Origin: Paraburkholderia phosphatilytica | GTDB lineage: Bacteria > Pseudomonadota > Gammaproteobacteria > Burkholderiales > Burkholderiaceae | Assembly: GCF_003443895.1 (NCBI RefSeq) | Contig: NZ_QQOA01000008.1 | Coordinates: 62,001-126,000, forward strand | Reading direction: 5' to 3' | Length of the DNA: 64,000 nt | Part shown: positions 25,395 to 34,453 of the stretch, in pieces | Layout of the letters: each line of letters begins with the position of its first letter | How positions within the stretch are numbered: the first letter of the stretch is position 1 | Position numbers and translations under genes: made by a program | The notes under the pieces: model-generated | What the model was told of the DNA's origin: nothing | What the model saw: the letters and a program-made list of their open reading frames with translations, nothing else | Database searches by the model: none

Positions 25395-25469
25395 TCGCAG
25401 CGGCGGCGCACGCCTGCTTTTTCGACAACACGTGGTTCACCTGCCGCGGGGCGGCACACAGGAGTCAGC

Positions 25470-26795
25470 ATGACAAGCTCGCATTCCTTGCCGGTTGCCG
25501 ACGCGGCCGCGGCTGCGCCTTCCGTCGATCACAAGGCGTTGCGCCGTGTGGTCGTCGCATCGGTGGCGGGCAACGCGCTCGAATGGTACGACTTCTTTCT
25601 GTACAGCACCGCGGCGGCGCTCGTATTCGGCGAGCTGTTCTTCCCGAAAGGCACGAATCCACTGCTGGGAACGCTCGCCGCTTTCGCGGGGTTCGCCGTC
25701 GGTTTCGCCGCACGGCCGATTGGCGGCATCGTGTTCGGACACCTTGGCGATCGCTATGGACGCAAGCGCGCGCTCGTGTGGACACTGTCGATCATGGGCG
25801 CTGCGACCTTCCTGATCGGGCTGCTGCCCACGTACGCACAGGCCGGGCTGTGGTCGCCGTTGCTGCTGCTCGTGCTGCGCGTATTGCAGGGCGTGGCGTC
25901 CGGCGGCGAATGGGGCGGCGGCGTGCTGATGATCAGCGAATCCGCGCCCGCGGAAAAACGCGGCTTCTACGCGTCGTGGAGCCAGATCGGCGTGGGTGGC
26001 GGCTTCGTGCTGTCCGCGGCGGTGTTCTTCGTCGTGCAGTCGCTGCCGCATGCGCAATTCATGTCGTGGGGATGGCGCGTGCCGTTCCTGTTGTCCATCC
26101 TGATCTTCGGTGTGGGCATCTATATCCGCTCCACGCTGCCCGAGAGCCGGGACTTCTCGAAGGCCGAGGCCGCCGGCAGAACGGCGCATATGCCGGTGCT
26201 CGAAGCGATCCGGCGTCATCCGAAGGCGATCCTCATCGCGATGGGCCTGCGTGTCGCGGAGAACGGCGGCTCCTATATTTTCCTCGCGTTTTCACTGGTG
26301 TACGGCAAATTCATCGGCATTCCCGGCGCGGTGATGCTGGCCGGCGTGATGGTGTCGATGACCGTCGAACTTGCGATGATGCTGTTCTGGGGGTACCTGT
26401 CGGACCGTCTTGGCCGCAAGCCGGTGTACATGATTGGCGCGGTCGGGCTGATTGTGGTCGCGTTTCCGTTCTTCATGCTGCTCGACACGAAAGTGCCGGG
26501 TCTGATCTGGCTCGCGCTGCTGCTCGGCAATCCGGTCTGTCACGGCGCGATGATCGGCACGCAACCGAGCCTGATGGGCGAGTTGTTCAGCACGGAAGTG
26601 CGTTACTCGGGCATGGCGCTCGGTCACGAGATCGCGTCGGTATTTGCCGGTGGCCTGTCGCCGCTCGTTGCCACCGCGCTGCTCGCGAAATATCACGCCG
26701 CGTGGCCGGTCGCGCTGATGTTGATGGCGATGGGCGCGATCACCGTGATCGCGTTGCTCTGCTCGCGCGAAACGTTGCCGCGCACAACGCGCTGA
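25470..26795 (+). CDS. MFS transporter, MHS family
   Basis: The 441-residue 12-helix carrier shows NALEWYDFFLYSTAAALVFG in helix 1, AARPIGGIVFGHLGDRYGRK after helix 2, GGEWGGGVLMISESAP, and LSDRLGRKPVYM between halves. It is closely similar in layout to the MHS carrier at 4716-6059. It likely imports the organic acid that the ligase upstream activates. It starts 75 bases after the ligase stop and ends 16 bases before the thiolase-like gene. Confidence 0.9.
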   Translation: MTSSHSLPVADAAAAAPSVDHKALRRVVVASVAGNALEWYDFFLYSTAAALVFGELFFPKGTNPLLGTLAAFAGFAVGFAARPIGGIVFGHLGDRYGRKRALVWTLSIMGAATFLIGLLPTYAQAGLWSPLLLLVLRVLQGVASGGEWGGGVLMISESAPAEKRGFYASWSQIGVGGGFVLSAAVFFVVQSLPHAQFMSWGWRVPFLLSILIFGVGIYIRSTLPESRDFSKAEAAGRTAHMPVLEAIRRHPKAILIAMGLRVAENGGSYIFLAFSLVYGKFIGIPGAVMLAGVMVSMTVELAMMLFWGYLSDRLGRKPVYMIGAVGLIVVAFPFFMLLDTKVPGLIWLALLLGNPVCHGAMIGTQPSLMGELFSTEVRYSGMALGHEIASVFAGGLSPLVATALLAKYHAAWPVALMLMAMGAITVIALLCSRETLPRTTR

Positions 26796-26811
26796 CGCAC
26801 GGAGACGGAGC

Positions 26812-27990
26812 ATGACGATGCAGCCCAACGGTTTCGACGGCGTACTGATCTGCGATGGCGTCGAGGTGCCGTACCAACGTCTGGCGCCCGACGGCACCAC
26901 CGACGATCTGCTCGCGCAGGCCTTTATGCTGGCCCTTGCCGGATCGGGTTTCGCGCCGGATGAGATCGACGGGCTCGGCGTGGCGTCGTTCACGCTCGCG
27001 CCGGATCATGCGATCGACCTCGCGTGGCGCCTCGGCATCGCGCCGCCCTGGTGCATGGACGACTGCCACGGCGGCGCCAGTGCGCTGAACCTGTTGCAGC
27101 ATGCGGCCCGCGCGATTCAATGCGGCGATGCGAACGTGATCGTGCTGGTGTCCGGCGACCGCTTCGAGCCCGCGGACTTCAAGCAGCTCGTCGATCACTA
27201 CAACCTGACGACGCGCACCTGGCTGCGTCCGCTGGAAAGCGGCGGCCCGAACGCGTTGTTCGCGATGCTGACGCAACAGCATGCGCAGCGTTACGGGCTT
27301 TCGCGCGCCGACTACGGCGCGCTGTGCATCGCGCAGCGCGAATGGGCGGCACGCAATCCGCAGGCTGTCTATCGTGCTCCGCTGACGCTCGAAGCGTATC
27401 TCGAGGCGCCGCTGGTTGCCGATCCGCTCGGCCGCTTCGACTGCGTTCCCGTCGTGAGCGGCGCGAACGCAGTCGTGCTGGCGCGCGCGGATCTCGCACG
27501 CGCGCGACCGGTCCGCCATGCGGTCGCGATCCGCGCGTTGCGCTGCGGCTACAACTTCGATCATCAACGCGGCGACGGCCTGCAGACCGCGCTCGCGCAA
27601 CTCGCGCCGGCATTGTGGCGCGACGCCGGCACGACGCCCGGCGAGATGGATCTGGTGTCCGTCTACGACGACTATCCGGTGATGGCGCTGGTGCAGCTCG
27701 CCGATCTGGGCTTTGCTCCCGATCACGATCTGCGCGCGTTGATCGCGCGGATCGCGTCCGGCGCGCTGCCGGTCAACACGTCGGGCGGCCAGCTGTCGGC
27801 GGGGCAGGCGGGCGCGGCGGGCGGCATGCATGGCCTCGTCGAGGCGATCGCGCAGCTGCGCGGAGCAGCCGGCGAACGGCAGGTGCCGAATGCGCGCCGC
27901 GCGCTCGTCAGCGGCTATGGGATGGTCGAGTACCGCTACGGGATGTGTGCGAATGCGACGGTGCTCGAAGCGTGCGAGGTGCAACCGTGA
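26812..27990 (+). CDS. Thiolase-like protein (SCP-x/lipid-transfer type) lacking the GHP histidine
   Basis: The 392-residue protein has the thiolase fold. DDCHGGASALNLLQHAARAI (Cys85) lies at the usual nucleophile region and a C-terminal AGAAGGMHGLVEAI loop closes the active site. Where true thiolases have GHPxGA, this protein has SAGQAGA, so the catalytic His is replaced by Gln. It sits directly before, and overlaps by four bases, a DUF35 Zn-ribbon/OB-fold gene. Thiolase-like/DUF35 pairs such as Ltp2 are known to act as retro-aldolases on CoA thioesters. I infer a C-C lyase rather than a classical beta-ketothiolase. Confidence 0.82.
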   Translation: MTMQPNGFDGVLICDGVEVPYQRLAPDGTTDDLLAQAFMLALAGSGFAPDEIDGLGVASFTLAPDHAIDLAWRLGIAPPWCMDDCHGGASALNLLQHAARAIQCGDANVIVLVSGDRFEPADFKQLVDHYNLTTRTWLRPLESGGPNALFAMLTQQHAQRYGLSRADYGALCIAQREWAARNPQAVYRAPLTLEAYLEAPLVADPLGRFDCVPVVSGANAVVLARADLARARPVRHAVAIRALRCGYNFDHQRGDGLQTALAQLAPALWRDAGTTPGEMDLVSVYDDYPVMALVQLADLGFAPDHDLRALIARIASGALPVNTSGGQLSAGQAGAAGGMHGLVEAIAQLRGAAGERQVPNARRALVSGYGMVEYRYGMCANATVLEACEVQP

Positions 27991-28307
27991 CGGATCTCGT
28001 CGTGTTCGAATGCGCGCGCTGCGCGACCACGCTGTTCCCTGCGCGCTATCTGTGTCCGTCTTGCGGCGGCGCGCGGTGGCATGAGCGGATTGCTGCGCAC
28101 GGTACGGTGATCGCCGCGACGGTCGTCCGGCATCGCGTGGCCGCAGAGCATTCCGGCCCGGTGCATGTGGCCAGCATCGCGACGGATGCGGGCCCGATCG
28201 TGATCGCGCGCATCGATGCCGACGTGCAGGTCGGCGATGCGGTCAGCGTGGACATCGACGCGCGGCAACGGATCGCCGCGCACCGCCGCGAACAGCAAGG
28301 CGACTGA
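27987..28307 (+). CDS. DUF35 OB-fold protein with N-terminal Zn ribbon
   Basis: The 106-residue protein has a rubredoxin-like zinc ribbon (CARC at 9-12 and CPSC at 23-26) followed by an OB-fold (HGTVIAATVVRH, VHVASIATDAGPIVIARID). This is the standard layout of DUF35 partners of thiolase-like and hydratase proteins. Translation starts at a GTG whose last two bases form the stop of the thiolase-like gene (GTGA), so the two proteins are translationally coupled and probably form a complex. The family binds acyl-CoA and stabilises its partner. Not seen in the usual start-at-ATG reading of this frame. Confidence 0.85.
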   Translation: MTDLVVFECARCATTLFPARYLCPSCGGARWHERIAAHGTVIAATVVRHRVAAEHSGPVHVASIATDAGPIVIARIDADVQVGDAVSVDIDARQRIAAHRREQQGD

Positions 28308-28346
28308 CCACCCCACTGCCGTAACCACCGCACGAGAGGAGAGGAC

Positions 28347-29465
28347 GTGAAAACGCTGCTGGCTATTTCGTTAGGTATCTTAAGCACATCGTATGCGCAT
28401 GCGCAGAGCAACGTGACGATGTACGGCATCATCGACGATGGTCTCACCTGGTCGAGCAACCAGGGCGGGCACAGCGCGTGGCAGATGCAGGGCAGCATCT
28501 CGCAGGGCGATCGCTGGGGAATGCGCGGTGTGGAGGACCTGGGCGGCGGTACGCAGGCGATCTTCAGGCTCGAAAACGGCTTCAATGTCAACACCGGCGC
28601 ATTGAGTCAGGGCGGGCGGCTGTTCGGCCGGCTCGCATACGTCGGACTGGCGGACGACCGCTTCGGCACGCTGACGCTCGGCCGCCAGGGCGAGGGCATC
28701 GGCGACTATATCGGCGTGCTGTCGGCGAATGGCACGCTGCCCGGCGGCATCCTGTTTCCACATCCGGGCGATCTGGACAACAACGGTATCGACTTCCATC
28801 TGAACAACGCGGTGCGCTATGTATCGCCGACCTTCGCCGGCCTGAGCGGCATGGCGATGTACAGCTTCGGCGGCGTGGCGGGCGACGTTGCACGCGACAG
28901 CGCGAAGTCGTTCGCGCTGCAGTATCAGGCCGGCAACCTGCAACTGGTGGGCGCCTACACGCAGATCGATCATCCGGCGAGCGCCGTGACGGAAGGCGTA
29001 TGGACCGCGTCGAACACGGTCGACGGCAACTATGGGCTCGCGGCCGGGAGCTATCGCGTGTTCGGACTCGGTGCCGCGTATATGTTCGGCAAGCTGAAGC
29101 TCAGCGCGGACTGGACCCACACGCAGTTCGGCGACCTCGACCCGACCGTGGGCGCGAAGATCGGTGGAGCGGTCACCTTCAACATCGGTGAAATCGTCGC
29201 GAGCTACATGGTGACGCCGGCGCTGCAGCTTGGCGTGGCGTACAGCTACACGAAGGGCAACGTCGACGAGACCGGTCAGTCGCCGCACTATCAGGAGGCG
29301 GATGCGAGCGTGGACTACTTCCTGTCAAAGTCCACCGACGTCTATGCGAGCGCAACGTACATGCGCGCGGGCGGCGGCGCCGTCGCGGACCTCGCGCCGG
29401 TGCTCGCGGCGTCGAGCACCGCGAACCAGGTCGCGCTGCGCGTCGGGATTCGCAAGAAGTTCTGA
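28347..29465 (+). CDS. Trimeric outer-membrane porin
   Basis: A 372-residue Burkholderiales porin. The signal peptide is KTLLAISLGILSTSYAHA, cleaved before QSNV. The mature start NVTMYGIIDDGLTWSS, the GDRWGMRGVEDLGGGTQ block and the terminal GIRKKF are all present. It follows the DUF35 gene after 39 bases with GAGAGGAG ahead of the ATG, so it may be the last gene of the ligase/transporter/thiolase operon and supply the outer-membrane step for the same substrate. Confidence 0.92.
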   Translation: MKTLLAISLGILSTSYAHAQSNVTMYGIIDDGLTWSSNQGGHSAWQMQGSISQGDRWGMRGVEDLGGGTQAIFRLENGFNVNTGALSQGGRLFGRLAYVGLADDRFGTLTLGRQGEGIGDYIGVLSANGTLPGGILFPHPGDLDNNGIDFHLNNAVRYVSPTFAGLSGMAMYSFGGVAGDVARDSAKSFALQYQAGNLQLVGAYTQIDHPASAVTEGVWTASNTVDGNYGLAAGSYRVFGLGAAYMFGKLKLSADWTHTQFGDLDPTVGAKIGGAVTFNIGEIVASYMVTPALQLGVAYSYTKGNVDETGQSPHYQEADASVDYFLSKSTDVYASATYMRAGGGAVADLAPVLAASSTANQVALRVGIRKKF

Positions 29466-29499
29466 CATGGCCGCTGTCAGCCTCGCCGAAGCCCGCGCC

Positions 29500-29505
29500 T
29501 ATAAT
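29500..29505 (+). promoter_or_regulatory. Consensus -10 element for the LysR gene
   Basis: TATAAT, a perfect -10 hexamer, lies 28 bases before the GTG start at 29533. This makes the upstream ATG at 29467 unlikely as the start because the promoter would be inside the gene. Confidence 0.5.
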
Positions 29506-29532
29506 GGCCCGACTCTTCGAGCGGAGCGGGCC

Positions 29533-30441
29533 GTGCTGGACTTTAACGACGTCGATCTCAATCTGTTGCGTGTATTCCAGGCGATCCTCGAGGAGCGCAG
29601 CCTGACGCGTGCCGGTCAGCGCCTGGGGCTGTCGCAGCCGGCGGTCAGCTATTCGCTGGGCCGGTTGCGCGCGCTGTTCGACGACCCGCTGTTCGTGCGC
29701 ACGACGGGTGGCATGCTGCCCACGCCCACCGCGTCGCAATTGTCGGCACCGGTCAACCGTGCGCTCGCGTCGATCCGCGAGGTGCTGCGGCATGGCAACG
29801 AGTTCGACCCGACCTCGAGCGCGCGCGAGTTTCACGTGTCGATGTCGGACCTGGGCGAACTGGTGTTCCTGCCGCTGCTGTGCGAGCGGCTGCAGAAAGC
29901 GGCGCCCGGCGTGAAGGTGACGGCCGGGCAGGTGCCGCTTGCCGATGTCGAAGAGAAACTGCGGCTCGGGCAGCTCGATTTCGCGGTCGGCAACATGCCG
30001 GCCTTGAAGTCGTCCACGAACTACACGGTGCTCTTTCACGAACCGTATGTGTGCATCACGAGAAAACGCAGGGGGTTGCCTAAAGGCACGCTCGGGCGCG
30101 ACGCGTTTCTCGCGATGCCGCACGTGCTCGTCGCATCGAGCGAAAGCAGCCACCGCAACATCGAATACTCGATGCAGGCGGCCGGACTGCACCGGAATAT
30201 CGCGTTGCAGGTGCCGCATTTCACGGTCGTGCCGCAGATCATCCGTCGCACCGACTGGATGGTGACCGTGCCCGAACGCGTTGCGCGTCTCTTCAACGAG
30301 TACGGCGAATTCGTGATCTACCCGCTGCCGGTTGCCATTCCCGAGGTCGAAGTCACCGTGCACTGGCATGAGGCGTTCGCGACCGACGAAGGCAATCGCT
30401 GGTTCCGCAAGCTCATCATCGACACGCTGCGCGAGGACTGA
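29533..30441 (+). CDS. LysR-family regulator (NahR/NodD-like branch)
   Basis: The 302-residue regulator begins with DFNDVDLNLLRVFQAILEE, then RSLTRAGQRLGLSQPAVSYS and FDDPLFVRTTGGMLPTP, the helix-turn-helix and linker pattern of the NahR/NodD/DntR branch, which often senses aromatic acids. A GTG at 29533 with GGAG six bases upstream is preferred over ATG 29467. It lies between the ligase/thiolase operon and the ior operon. The promoters of both contain the same sequence elements, making it the natural candidate to control both. Confidence 0.88.
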   Translation: MLDFNDVDLNLLRVFQAILEERSLTRAGQRLGLSQPAVSYSLGRLRALFDDPLFVRTTGGMLPTPTASQLSAPVNRALASIREVLRHGNEFDPTSSAREFHVSMSDLGELVFLPLLCERLQKAAPGVKVTAGQVPLADVEEKLRLGQLDFAVGNMPALKSSTNYTVLFHEPYVCITRKRRGLPKGTLGRDAFLAMPHVLVASSESSHRNIEYSMQAAGLHRNIALQVPHFTVVPQIIRRTDWMVTVPERVARLFNEYGEFVIYPLPVAIPEVEVTVHWHEAFATDEGNRWFRKLIIDTLRED

Positions 30442-30458
30442 ACGCGGGCCCATCCGGC

Positions 30459-30478
30459 CTTCCGCGCGCAGGCGGAAG
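30459..30478 (+). terminator. Candidate terminator hairpin after LysR
   Basis: CTTCCGC-GCGCAG-GCGGAAG: a perfect seven-pair stem with a six-base loop, 18 bases after the LysR stop. No T run follows. Confidence 0.45.
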
Positions 30479-30490
30479 CGCGCCCGGGTT

Positions 30491-30566
30491 CATAAATCAA
30501 TTTATGGACGTTGGCCAATTTGATTGATTCGGCAAATACAGACGCTTTCCCTATACTGGCCGCAAC
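30491..30566 (+). promoter_or_regulatory. iorA promoter region with palindrome and shared elements
   Basis: CATAAAT-CA-ATTTATG (30491-30506) is a perfect seven-base inverted repeat. CCAATTTGATTGATTCGG follows at 30515, and CCTATACTGGCCGCAACA at 30550 includes a TATACT -10. Counterparts upstream of the acyl-CoA ligase are AAATTGATCAATTT, TCAATTTGACAGATATTCG and CCTAGACTGGCCCGAACA. Confidence 0.6.
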
Positions 30567-30602
30567 AGAATGCGCGGCGTGCATCGGAACATCGAGGGAG
30601 AC

Positions 30603-32810
30603 ATGGCTGAGCGGTCGTTTGTCGAGGAAGTCGGGAAGCTGAAACTGGGAGCGGGCGACGTATTCAGCGGCGAGGGCATTCTGGCCGTGACGAAGGCGCT
30701 GCTCGAATCGGGCATCGCTTACGTGGCGGGATACCAGGGCGCGCCGATCTCGCATCTGATGGATGTGCTGGCCGACGCGCAGGACATCCTGAGCGAGCAC
30801 GGTATCCGCTTCGAGAACAGCGCGAGCGAGGCGAGCGCGGCGGCCGCGCTGTCCGCGTCGGTCAACTATCCGTTGCGTGGTGCGGTCGTGTTCAAGGCGA
30901 CCGTCGGCACCAACGTCGCGTCCGACGCGCTCGCGAATCTCGCATCCGGTGGCGTGACAGGCGGCGCGCTCGTGATCGTCGGCGAAGATTACGGCGAAGG
31001 CTCGTCGATCATGCAGGAACGCAGCCATGCGTTCGCGATGAAGTCGCAGATCTGGCTGCTCGATCCGCGGCCGAACCTGCCGTGCATCGTGCAGGCGGTG
31101 AAGGACGGCTTCGAGCTGTCCGAAGCGAGCCATACGCCCGTGATGCTGCAACTGCGCATCCGCGCCTGCCATCTGCACGGCCAGTTCGTCGCCTCGGACA
31201 ACCGCCGCCCGGTGTTCACGATCCGCGACGCGCAGGACGCGCCGCGACGTGACGTCAGCCGCATCGTGCTGCCGCCGGCGAGCTTCGTGCACGAGCGCGA
31301 GAAGATCGACGAGCGCTGGCCTGCCGCCATCCGCTTCATCGAAGCGCGTCGTCTCAACGAGTTCTTTTCCGCCGACGCTCGCGACATCGGCATCGCCGTG
31401 CAGGGCGGTTCGTACAACACCGTGCTGCGTGCGCTGGAGCGCCTCGGACTCGCGGACGTGTACGGCGAATCGGCAATACCGCTCTACGTGATGAACGTCG
31501 CGTATCCGCTGATCGACAGCGAATGGGAACGCTTCTGCGCGGGCAAGCGCGCGGTGCTGGTGATCGAGGAAGGGCAGCCGAACTTCATCGAGCAGAACGC
31601 GTCGTCGATCCTGCATCGGAGTGGCGCACGCACGACGCTGCACGGCAAGGACATGCTGCCGCTCGCGGGCGAATACAACGCGGCGACCGTCACGAAGGGG
31701 CTGCGCGCGTTTCTCGAGCGCTATGGCGCGCTCGACCCGCAACCGGTGCGCAACAAGGTGATTCCAGTCGTGCCGGTGAGCACGGCAGCACCCGATCCGG
31801 TGGCGTCGGAAAGCACCGCTGAAGCCGCTGCCGATGCTGACGCGTTTCCGCCGCTCGATGCGAACGTTCACGCGCGTCCGCCCGGTTTCTGCACAGGTTG
31901 CCCGGAGCGCCCGATTTTCACCGCGATGAAGCTGGTTGAGCGCGAACTCGGTCCGCGTCATGTGAGCGCGGACATCGGTTGCCATCTGTTTTCGATCCTG
32001 CCGCCATTCAATATCGGTGCGACCACGATGGGCTACGGTCTCGGCAGCGCGAGCGCCGCGGCGCTGAACGCGCCCGACGGCAAGCGCGCGATCGCGGTGA
32101 TGGGCGATGGCGGCTTCTGGCACAATGGGCTCACGAGCGGGATCGCGAATGCGGTGTTCAACCGCAACGACAACCTGACGATCGTGGTCGACAACAGCTA
32201 CACGTCGGCGACGGGCGGGCAGGACATCCTGTCGTCGGCGGCGCGCAATCCGTCGCGCAGCACCGGACATGCGATCGAACAGGCGGTGCGCGGCGTCGGC
32301 GTCGACTGGGTGCGGACCGTGCGCCGCACCTACGACCTGAAAGCGATGACCGCCACGCTCAAGGAGGCGCTCACGACGACGACGCGAGGCCCGAAGGTGC
32401 TGGTCGCGCAGAGCGAGTGCATGCTCAACCGGCAGCGCCGCGAACGTCCGAGGCAGCGCGCCGCGGTCGCAGCCGGCCGGCGTGTGGTGCGCGAACGCTT
32501 CGGCGTGGATGCCGATACTTGCACGGGCGATCACTCGTGCATCCGGCTGTCGGGTTGTCCGTCGCTGTCGATCCGCGAGAATCCCGATCCGCTGCGCACC
32601 GATCCCGTCGCGCGGGTGCTCGATAGCTGCGTAGGTTGCGGTCTGTGCGGAGAGGTATCGCACGCGGCCGTGCTGTGTCCGTCGTTCTATCGCGCACAGA
32701 TCGTCAGTAATCCGACGCGTTTCGACCGGCTACGGGAACGCGTGCGTCATGCGGTGATCGGCTGGCTGCAGCGCCGCGACACGCGCCGCCGCGCGCGCTT
32801 CGCTTTCTGA
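30603..32810 (+). CDS. iorA: Indolepyruvate ferredoxin oxidoreductase-type alpha subunit
   Basis: This 735-residue protein has the 2-oxoacid:ferredoxin oxidoreductase alpha layout. A pyrimidine-binding domain is first (GYQGAPISHLMDVLADAQDI near 45), then TPP diphosphate binding with GDGGFWHNGLTSGIANAVFN near 501 and NSYTSATGG, and a C-terminal ferredoxin-like cluster region with CTGDHSC near 640 and CVGCGLCGE near 676. IorAB-type enzymes oxidatively decarboxylate aryl pyruvates to aryl-acetyl-CoA and reduce ferredoxin. GGGAG before ATG 30603 decides the start. The beta subunit follows after 20 bases. In an aerobe this enzyme serves catabolism of an aromatic amino-acid-like compound. Confidence 0.87.
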   Translation: MAERSFVEEVGKLKLGAGDVFSGEGILAVTKALLESGIAYVAGYQGAPISHLMDVLADAQDILSEHGIRFENSASEASAAAALSASVNYPLRGAVVFKATVGTNVASDALANLASGGVTGGALVIVGEDYGEGSSIMQERSHAFAMKSQIWLLDPRPNLPCIVQAVKDGFELSEASHTPVMLQLRIRACHLHGQFVASDNRRPVFTIRDAQDAPRRDVSRIVLPPASFVHEREKIDERWPAAIRFIEARRLNEFFSADARDIGIAVQGGSYNTVLRALERLGLADVYGESAIPLYVMNVAYPLIDSEWERFCAGKRAVLVIEEGQPNFIEQNASSILHRSGARTTLHGKDMLPLAGEYNAATVTKGLRAFLERYGALDPQPVRNKVIPVVPVSTAAPDPVASESTAEAAADADAFPPLDANVHARPPGFCTGCPERPIFTAMKLVERELGPRHVSADIGCHLFSILPPFNIGATTMGYGLGSASAAALNAPDGKRAIAVMGDGGFWHNGLTSGIANAVFNRNDNLTIVVDNSYTSATGGQDILSSAARNPSRSTGHAIEQAVRGVGVDWVRTVRRTYDLKAMTATLKEALTTTTRGPKVLVAQSECMLNRQRRERPRQRAAVAAGRRVVRERFGVDADTCTGDHSCIRLSGCPSLSIRENPDPLRTDPVARVLDSCVGCGLCGEVSHAAVLCPSFYRAQIVSNPTRFDRLRERVRHAVIGWLQRRDTRRRARFAF

Positions 32811-32830
32811 ACGAACGGCATCTGAACGTA

Positions 32831-34414
32831 ATGAATCACGCACAACCGATCAAGATCGCGGTCCTCGCGATGGGCGGCGAAGGTGGCGGCGTGCTGGCCG
32901 ACTGGATCGTGGATCTCGGCGAGCACAACGGCTATCACGCGCAGACCACGTCCGTACCCGGCGTCGCGCAGCGCACCGGCGCCACGATCTACTATGTCGA
33001 ACTGTTCCCGCGCGAGCGCGATCACGCGCCCGGCCGCACGCCGGTGCTCGCGTTGATGCCGACACCGGGCGACGTCGACATCGTGCTCGCGTCGGAACTG
33101 ATGGAGGCGGGGCGCGCGGTGCAGCGCGGGCTCGTCACGCAGCAGCGGACCACGCTGATCGCGTCGACGCACCGCGTGTTCTCGATCGGCGAGAAGTCGG
33201 CGATGGGCGATGGCCGGGTCGACGACGCGGCGTTGATCGCGCATGCGGCGCGCGCTGCGCAGCGGTTTGTGCGTTTCGACATGGCGGAGATGGCCGAACA
33301 GACTGGCAGCGTGATCAGCGCGGTGCTGTTCGGTGCGCTCGCGGGCGTCGGCGTGCTGCCGTTCAGCCGCAGACAGTTCGAACAGACGATCGAGCGCGGC
33401 GGCGTAGGGGTGAAAGCGAGTTTGCACGCGTTCGATCGAGCGTATGCGGGCGTGGGCGCGGATTCAGCCCAGGATCTGCGTGCGCCGGATGCTGCCGTAT
33501 CGGACGCTGGCACCGGATCGCCGCGTGCCGATGGGCCGTCAACACCGGAATCATCCGGCACGTTGCCCACGCCACGCGATCCACGCGTCGCGCGCCTGCT
33601 CGAACGCGTGCGGACGGAATTGCCGCCAGAGGCGCAAACGCTCGCGCGCGAAGGCGTGCGCCGCCTGATCGACTATCAAGACCCTGCGTACGCGGAGCTC
33701 TATCTGGACCGACTGCTACGTGTTCGTACCGCGCTGGACGCGGGCAGCCCCGCAACCGCAACCGAAACCGCGACGCTCCTCGCGGACACGGCGCGTCATC
33801 TTGCACTGTGGATGTCGTTCGAAGATACGATTCGCGTTGCCGACCTCAAGACCCGCGACACACGCTTTGCGCGTGTGCGCGACGAGGTTCGCGCGAACCA
33901 GGACCAGGTGCTCGCGATCAACGAGTTTCTGCATCCGCGTATCGAAGAAATCTGCGACACGCTGCCTGCGCCGCTTGGCCGCTGGCTCGCGCAGCCGCGC
34001 TGGGCGCATCGCGTGGTGGCGCGACTGGCGAGTCACGGCCGGGTGGTGTCCACGACATCGCTGCGAGGCTATCTGCTGCTCTACGCGGTGGCGCGTCTGC
34101 GCGCGATTCGGCGCTGCACGCTGCGCTACGTCGTCGAGCAGGCGCGCATCGACAACTGGCTCGAGCAGATCGTCGCGCTGGTCGCCGACCGCCCGGCGCT
34201 CGCGATCGAAGTGGCGCGCTGCCAGCGGCTGGTGAAGGGCTACGGCGATACTTATGCGCGCGGCGTCGGCAACTACCTGACCGTGATGGCCGCGCTCGCG
34301 CGCTCGGGCGGCCAGCTTGCGCCCGCGACGCTGCACGAGCTTCGCGACGCGGCGCTCGCCGATGAACATGGTCATGCGCTGAAGGCCGCGTTGAGCCGGC
34401 ATGCGTTGGCGTGA
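32831..34414 (+). CDS. iorB: Indolepyruvate ferredoxin oxidoreductase-type beta subunit with C-terminal extension
   Basis: The 527-residue protein starts with the gamma/beta-type 2-oxoacid oxidoreductase domain (AVLAMGGEGGGVLADWIVD at 10-28, then TSVPGVAQRTGATIYYVEL), which binds CoA and the second half of TPP. After a proline/serine-rich linker (about 215-245) a helical region of about 280 residues follows, found in the long IorB forms of proteobacteria. It pairs with the alpha subunit upstream. The next gene, a cyclase-family hydrolase, lies 39 bases downstream with its own AAGGAGAG site. Confidence 0.85.
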   Translation: MNHAQPIKIAVLAMGGEGGGVLADWIVDLGEHNGYHAQTTSVPGVAQRTGATIYYVELFPRERDHAPGRTPVLALMPTPGDVDIVLASELMEAGRAVQRGLVTQQRTTLIASTHRVFSIGEKSAMGDGRVDDAALIAHAARAAQRFVRFDMAEMAEQTGSVISAVLFGALAGVGVLPFSRRQFEQTIERGGVGVKASLHAFDRAYAGVGADSAQDLRAPDAAVSDAGTGSPRADGPSTPESSGTLPTPRDPRVARLLERVRTELPPEAQTLAREGVRRLIDYQDPAYAELYLDRLLRVRTALDAGSPATATETATLLADTARHLALWMSFEDTIRVADLKTRDTRFARVRDEVRANQDQVLAINEFLHPRIEEICDTLPAPLGRWLAQPRWAHRVVARLASHGRVVSTTSLRGYLLLYAVARLRAIRRCTLRYVVEQARIDNWLEQIVALVADRPALAIEVARCQRLVKGYGDTYARGVGNYLTVMAALARSGGQLAPATLHELRDAALADEHGHALKAALSRHALA

Positions 34415-34453
34415 ACCCGGCGTCGATCGAAACTTGAACAAGGAGAGCTGGCG

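Noticed and set aside
24368-26815. 815-codon plus-strand frame across the ligase and MHS genes
   Set aside because: It crosses two well-supported genes in another frame and has arginine-rich, non-conserved content.
29230-30441. 403-codon reading of the LysR gene starting inside the porin gene
   Set aside because: It overlaps the porin in another frame; a TATAAT element and a GTG with GGAG place the start at 29533.
30318-32663. 781-codon minus-strand frame opposite iorA
   Set aside because: Antisense shadow; the plus strand carries complete TPP and Fe-S motifs.
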